This document shows, in pieces, positions 63,670-64,000 of a stretch of 64,000 bases of DNA (within the stretch, counting starts at the first letter, position 1; every line of letters starts with the position of its first letter). The DNA is from JAEKNW01 sp963677815 (lineage in GTDB: Bacteria; Cloacimonadota; Cloacimonadia; Cloacimonadales; JAFGVF01). The position numbers were made by a program, and so were the translations under genes. The stretch spans positions 2,170,001 through 2,234,000 of the forward strand of contig OY782499.1 of assembly GCA_963677815.1 (NCBI GenBank), written 5' to 3'. Under the pieces are notes generated by a model, which searched no databases, had not been told where the DNA came from, and saw only the letters and a program-made list of their open reading frames with translations.

Positions 63670-64000
63670 TTATAGTCTCTCCCATAGTTTTTTTGCTAAA
63701 TCGCGTGAATGTTTATTAATTTGATGTTGGTCAATAAAGTCTTCAAATTGATTATTATGCCATAGAATTTTACCATTAGAAATTGTTGTAGAAACATTAG
63801 CTTCGGCGATACCAAAGACTATATGTCCAAAGACATTATCCTTGGTAAGAGGAGTAATTGGATCATAGTCAAGCATAATTATATCAGCAAAATTGCCTTC
63901 TTTAATTTTGCCAAATTTATCGGTCTCCCATAATCTATTTGCTATCTCAGCATTATTTTCTAATAGTGTCGATGCTATTTCCATAAAAGCACAAGAAGGA
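63670..64000 (-). CDS. ssnA: SsnA-like amidohydrolase (partial, N-terminus beyond right edge)
   Basis: The frame is open to the right edge, so only about the last 109 codons are present; a methionine at 63984 is internal (PSCAFMEIAS). The tail matches SsnA-type amidohydrolases: KEGNFADIIMLDYDPITPL, then NVFGHIVFGI and VSTTISNGKILWHNN. SsnA is a putative aminohydrolase of the same purine/selenium clusters. It lies upstream of ygeY in the same operon. Confidence 0.88.
   Translation of the reverse strand, partial: PSCAFMEIASTLLENNAEIANRLWETDKFGKIKEGNFADIIMLDYDPITPLTKDNVFGHIVFGIAEANVSTTISNGKILWHNNQFEDFIDQHQINKHSRDLAKKLWERL

Noticed and set aside
63670..63984. 104-residue stand-alone protein starting at 63984
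   Set aside because: The frame continues upstream to the window edge and the sequence matches only the C-terminal tail of SsnA, so it is a truncated larger gene.

Overview
The window is an AT-rich bacterial chromosome segment, densely coded and almost entirely in long same-strand gene runs. Two secreted proteins (11780-14131 and 30251-34174) end in a PNPFNP-type C-terminal sorting domain. Small outer-membrane barrel candidates, a DUF3078-like protein, a PPi-type phosphofructokinase and NuoE/NuoF-type hydrogenase subunits are also present. This points to a Gram-negative, anaerobic, fermentative member of the FCB group; a Cloacimonadota-like genome is my best guess (inference, no 16S rRNA in the window).

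Layout. (1) 1-8931, minus: one open reading frame for a giant secreted protein (over 2,977 residues, C-terminus off the left edge) with GLUG, PKD and fibronectin-type repeats. (2) 8932-9788: a repeat island. (3) 9789-16289, plus: ettA, a secreted M14 carboxypeptidase and rel. (4) 29581-16308, minus: a nearly gapless run of NuoE-like, GHKL ATPase, HndB-like, NuoF-like, tRNA-Sec, selA, selB, dnaX, glycosyltransferase, udk, PHP phosphoesterase, a membrane protein, folA, a Bax-like glucosaminidase and a small membrane protein. (5) 30251-34174, plus: a 1,307-residue secreted protein of unknown function, followed by a terminator and a tandem hairpin array. (6) 51630-34635, minus: a hybrid sensor kinase with an outer-membrane protein and a prohibitin-like protein; pfp; AMMECR1; yigZ; two ChaN-like proteins, one fused to a degraded M1 peptidase; psuG; a glycosyltransferase-Ppx/GppA fusion; a MalY-like lyase; dapD; an aminotransferase. 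(7) 64000-52303, minus: a selenium/purine-type catabolic cluster of ssnA (partial), ygeY, DUF3078-like protein, threonine-synthase-like enzyme, hydantoinase, molybdenum hydroxylase large and Fe-S subunits, ygeW, a second fold-type-II PLP enzyme, MocA-like protein and XdhC.

How it fits together. The selenocysteine machinery (tRNA-Sec, SelA, SelB) and the selenium-associated molybdenum hydroxylase cluster indicate a selenium-using anaerobe that probably degrades purines or urate through ring opening, carbamoyl transfer and PLP-dependent deamination. SelD, YqeB/YqeC, the FAD subunit of the hydroxylase and a canonical YgeX are not in the window. The intergenic regions carry at least four repeat families: a MITE-like element with terminal inverted repeats, a palindromic hairpin family with a compensatory stem change, 69-72 bp tandem hairpin arrays, and a 51-52 bp array. 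The most unusual proteins are the glycosyltransferase-Ppx/GppA fusion, the ChaN-pseudo-M1 fusion and an HndB-like subunit without cysteines.
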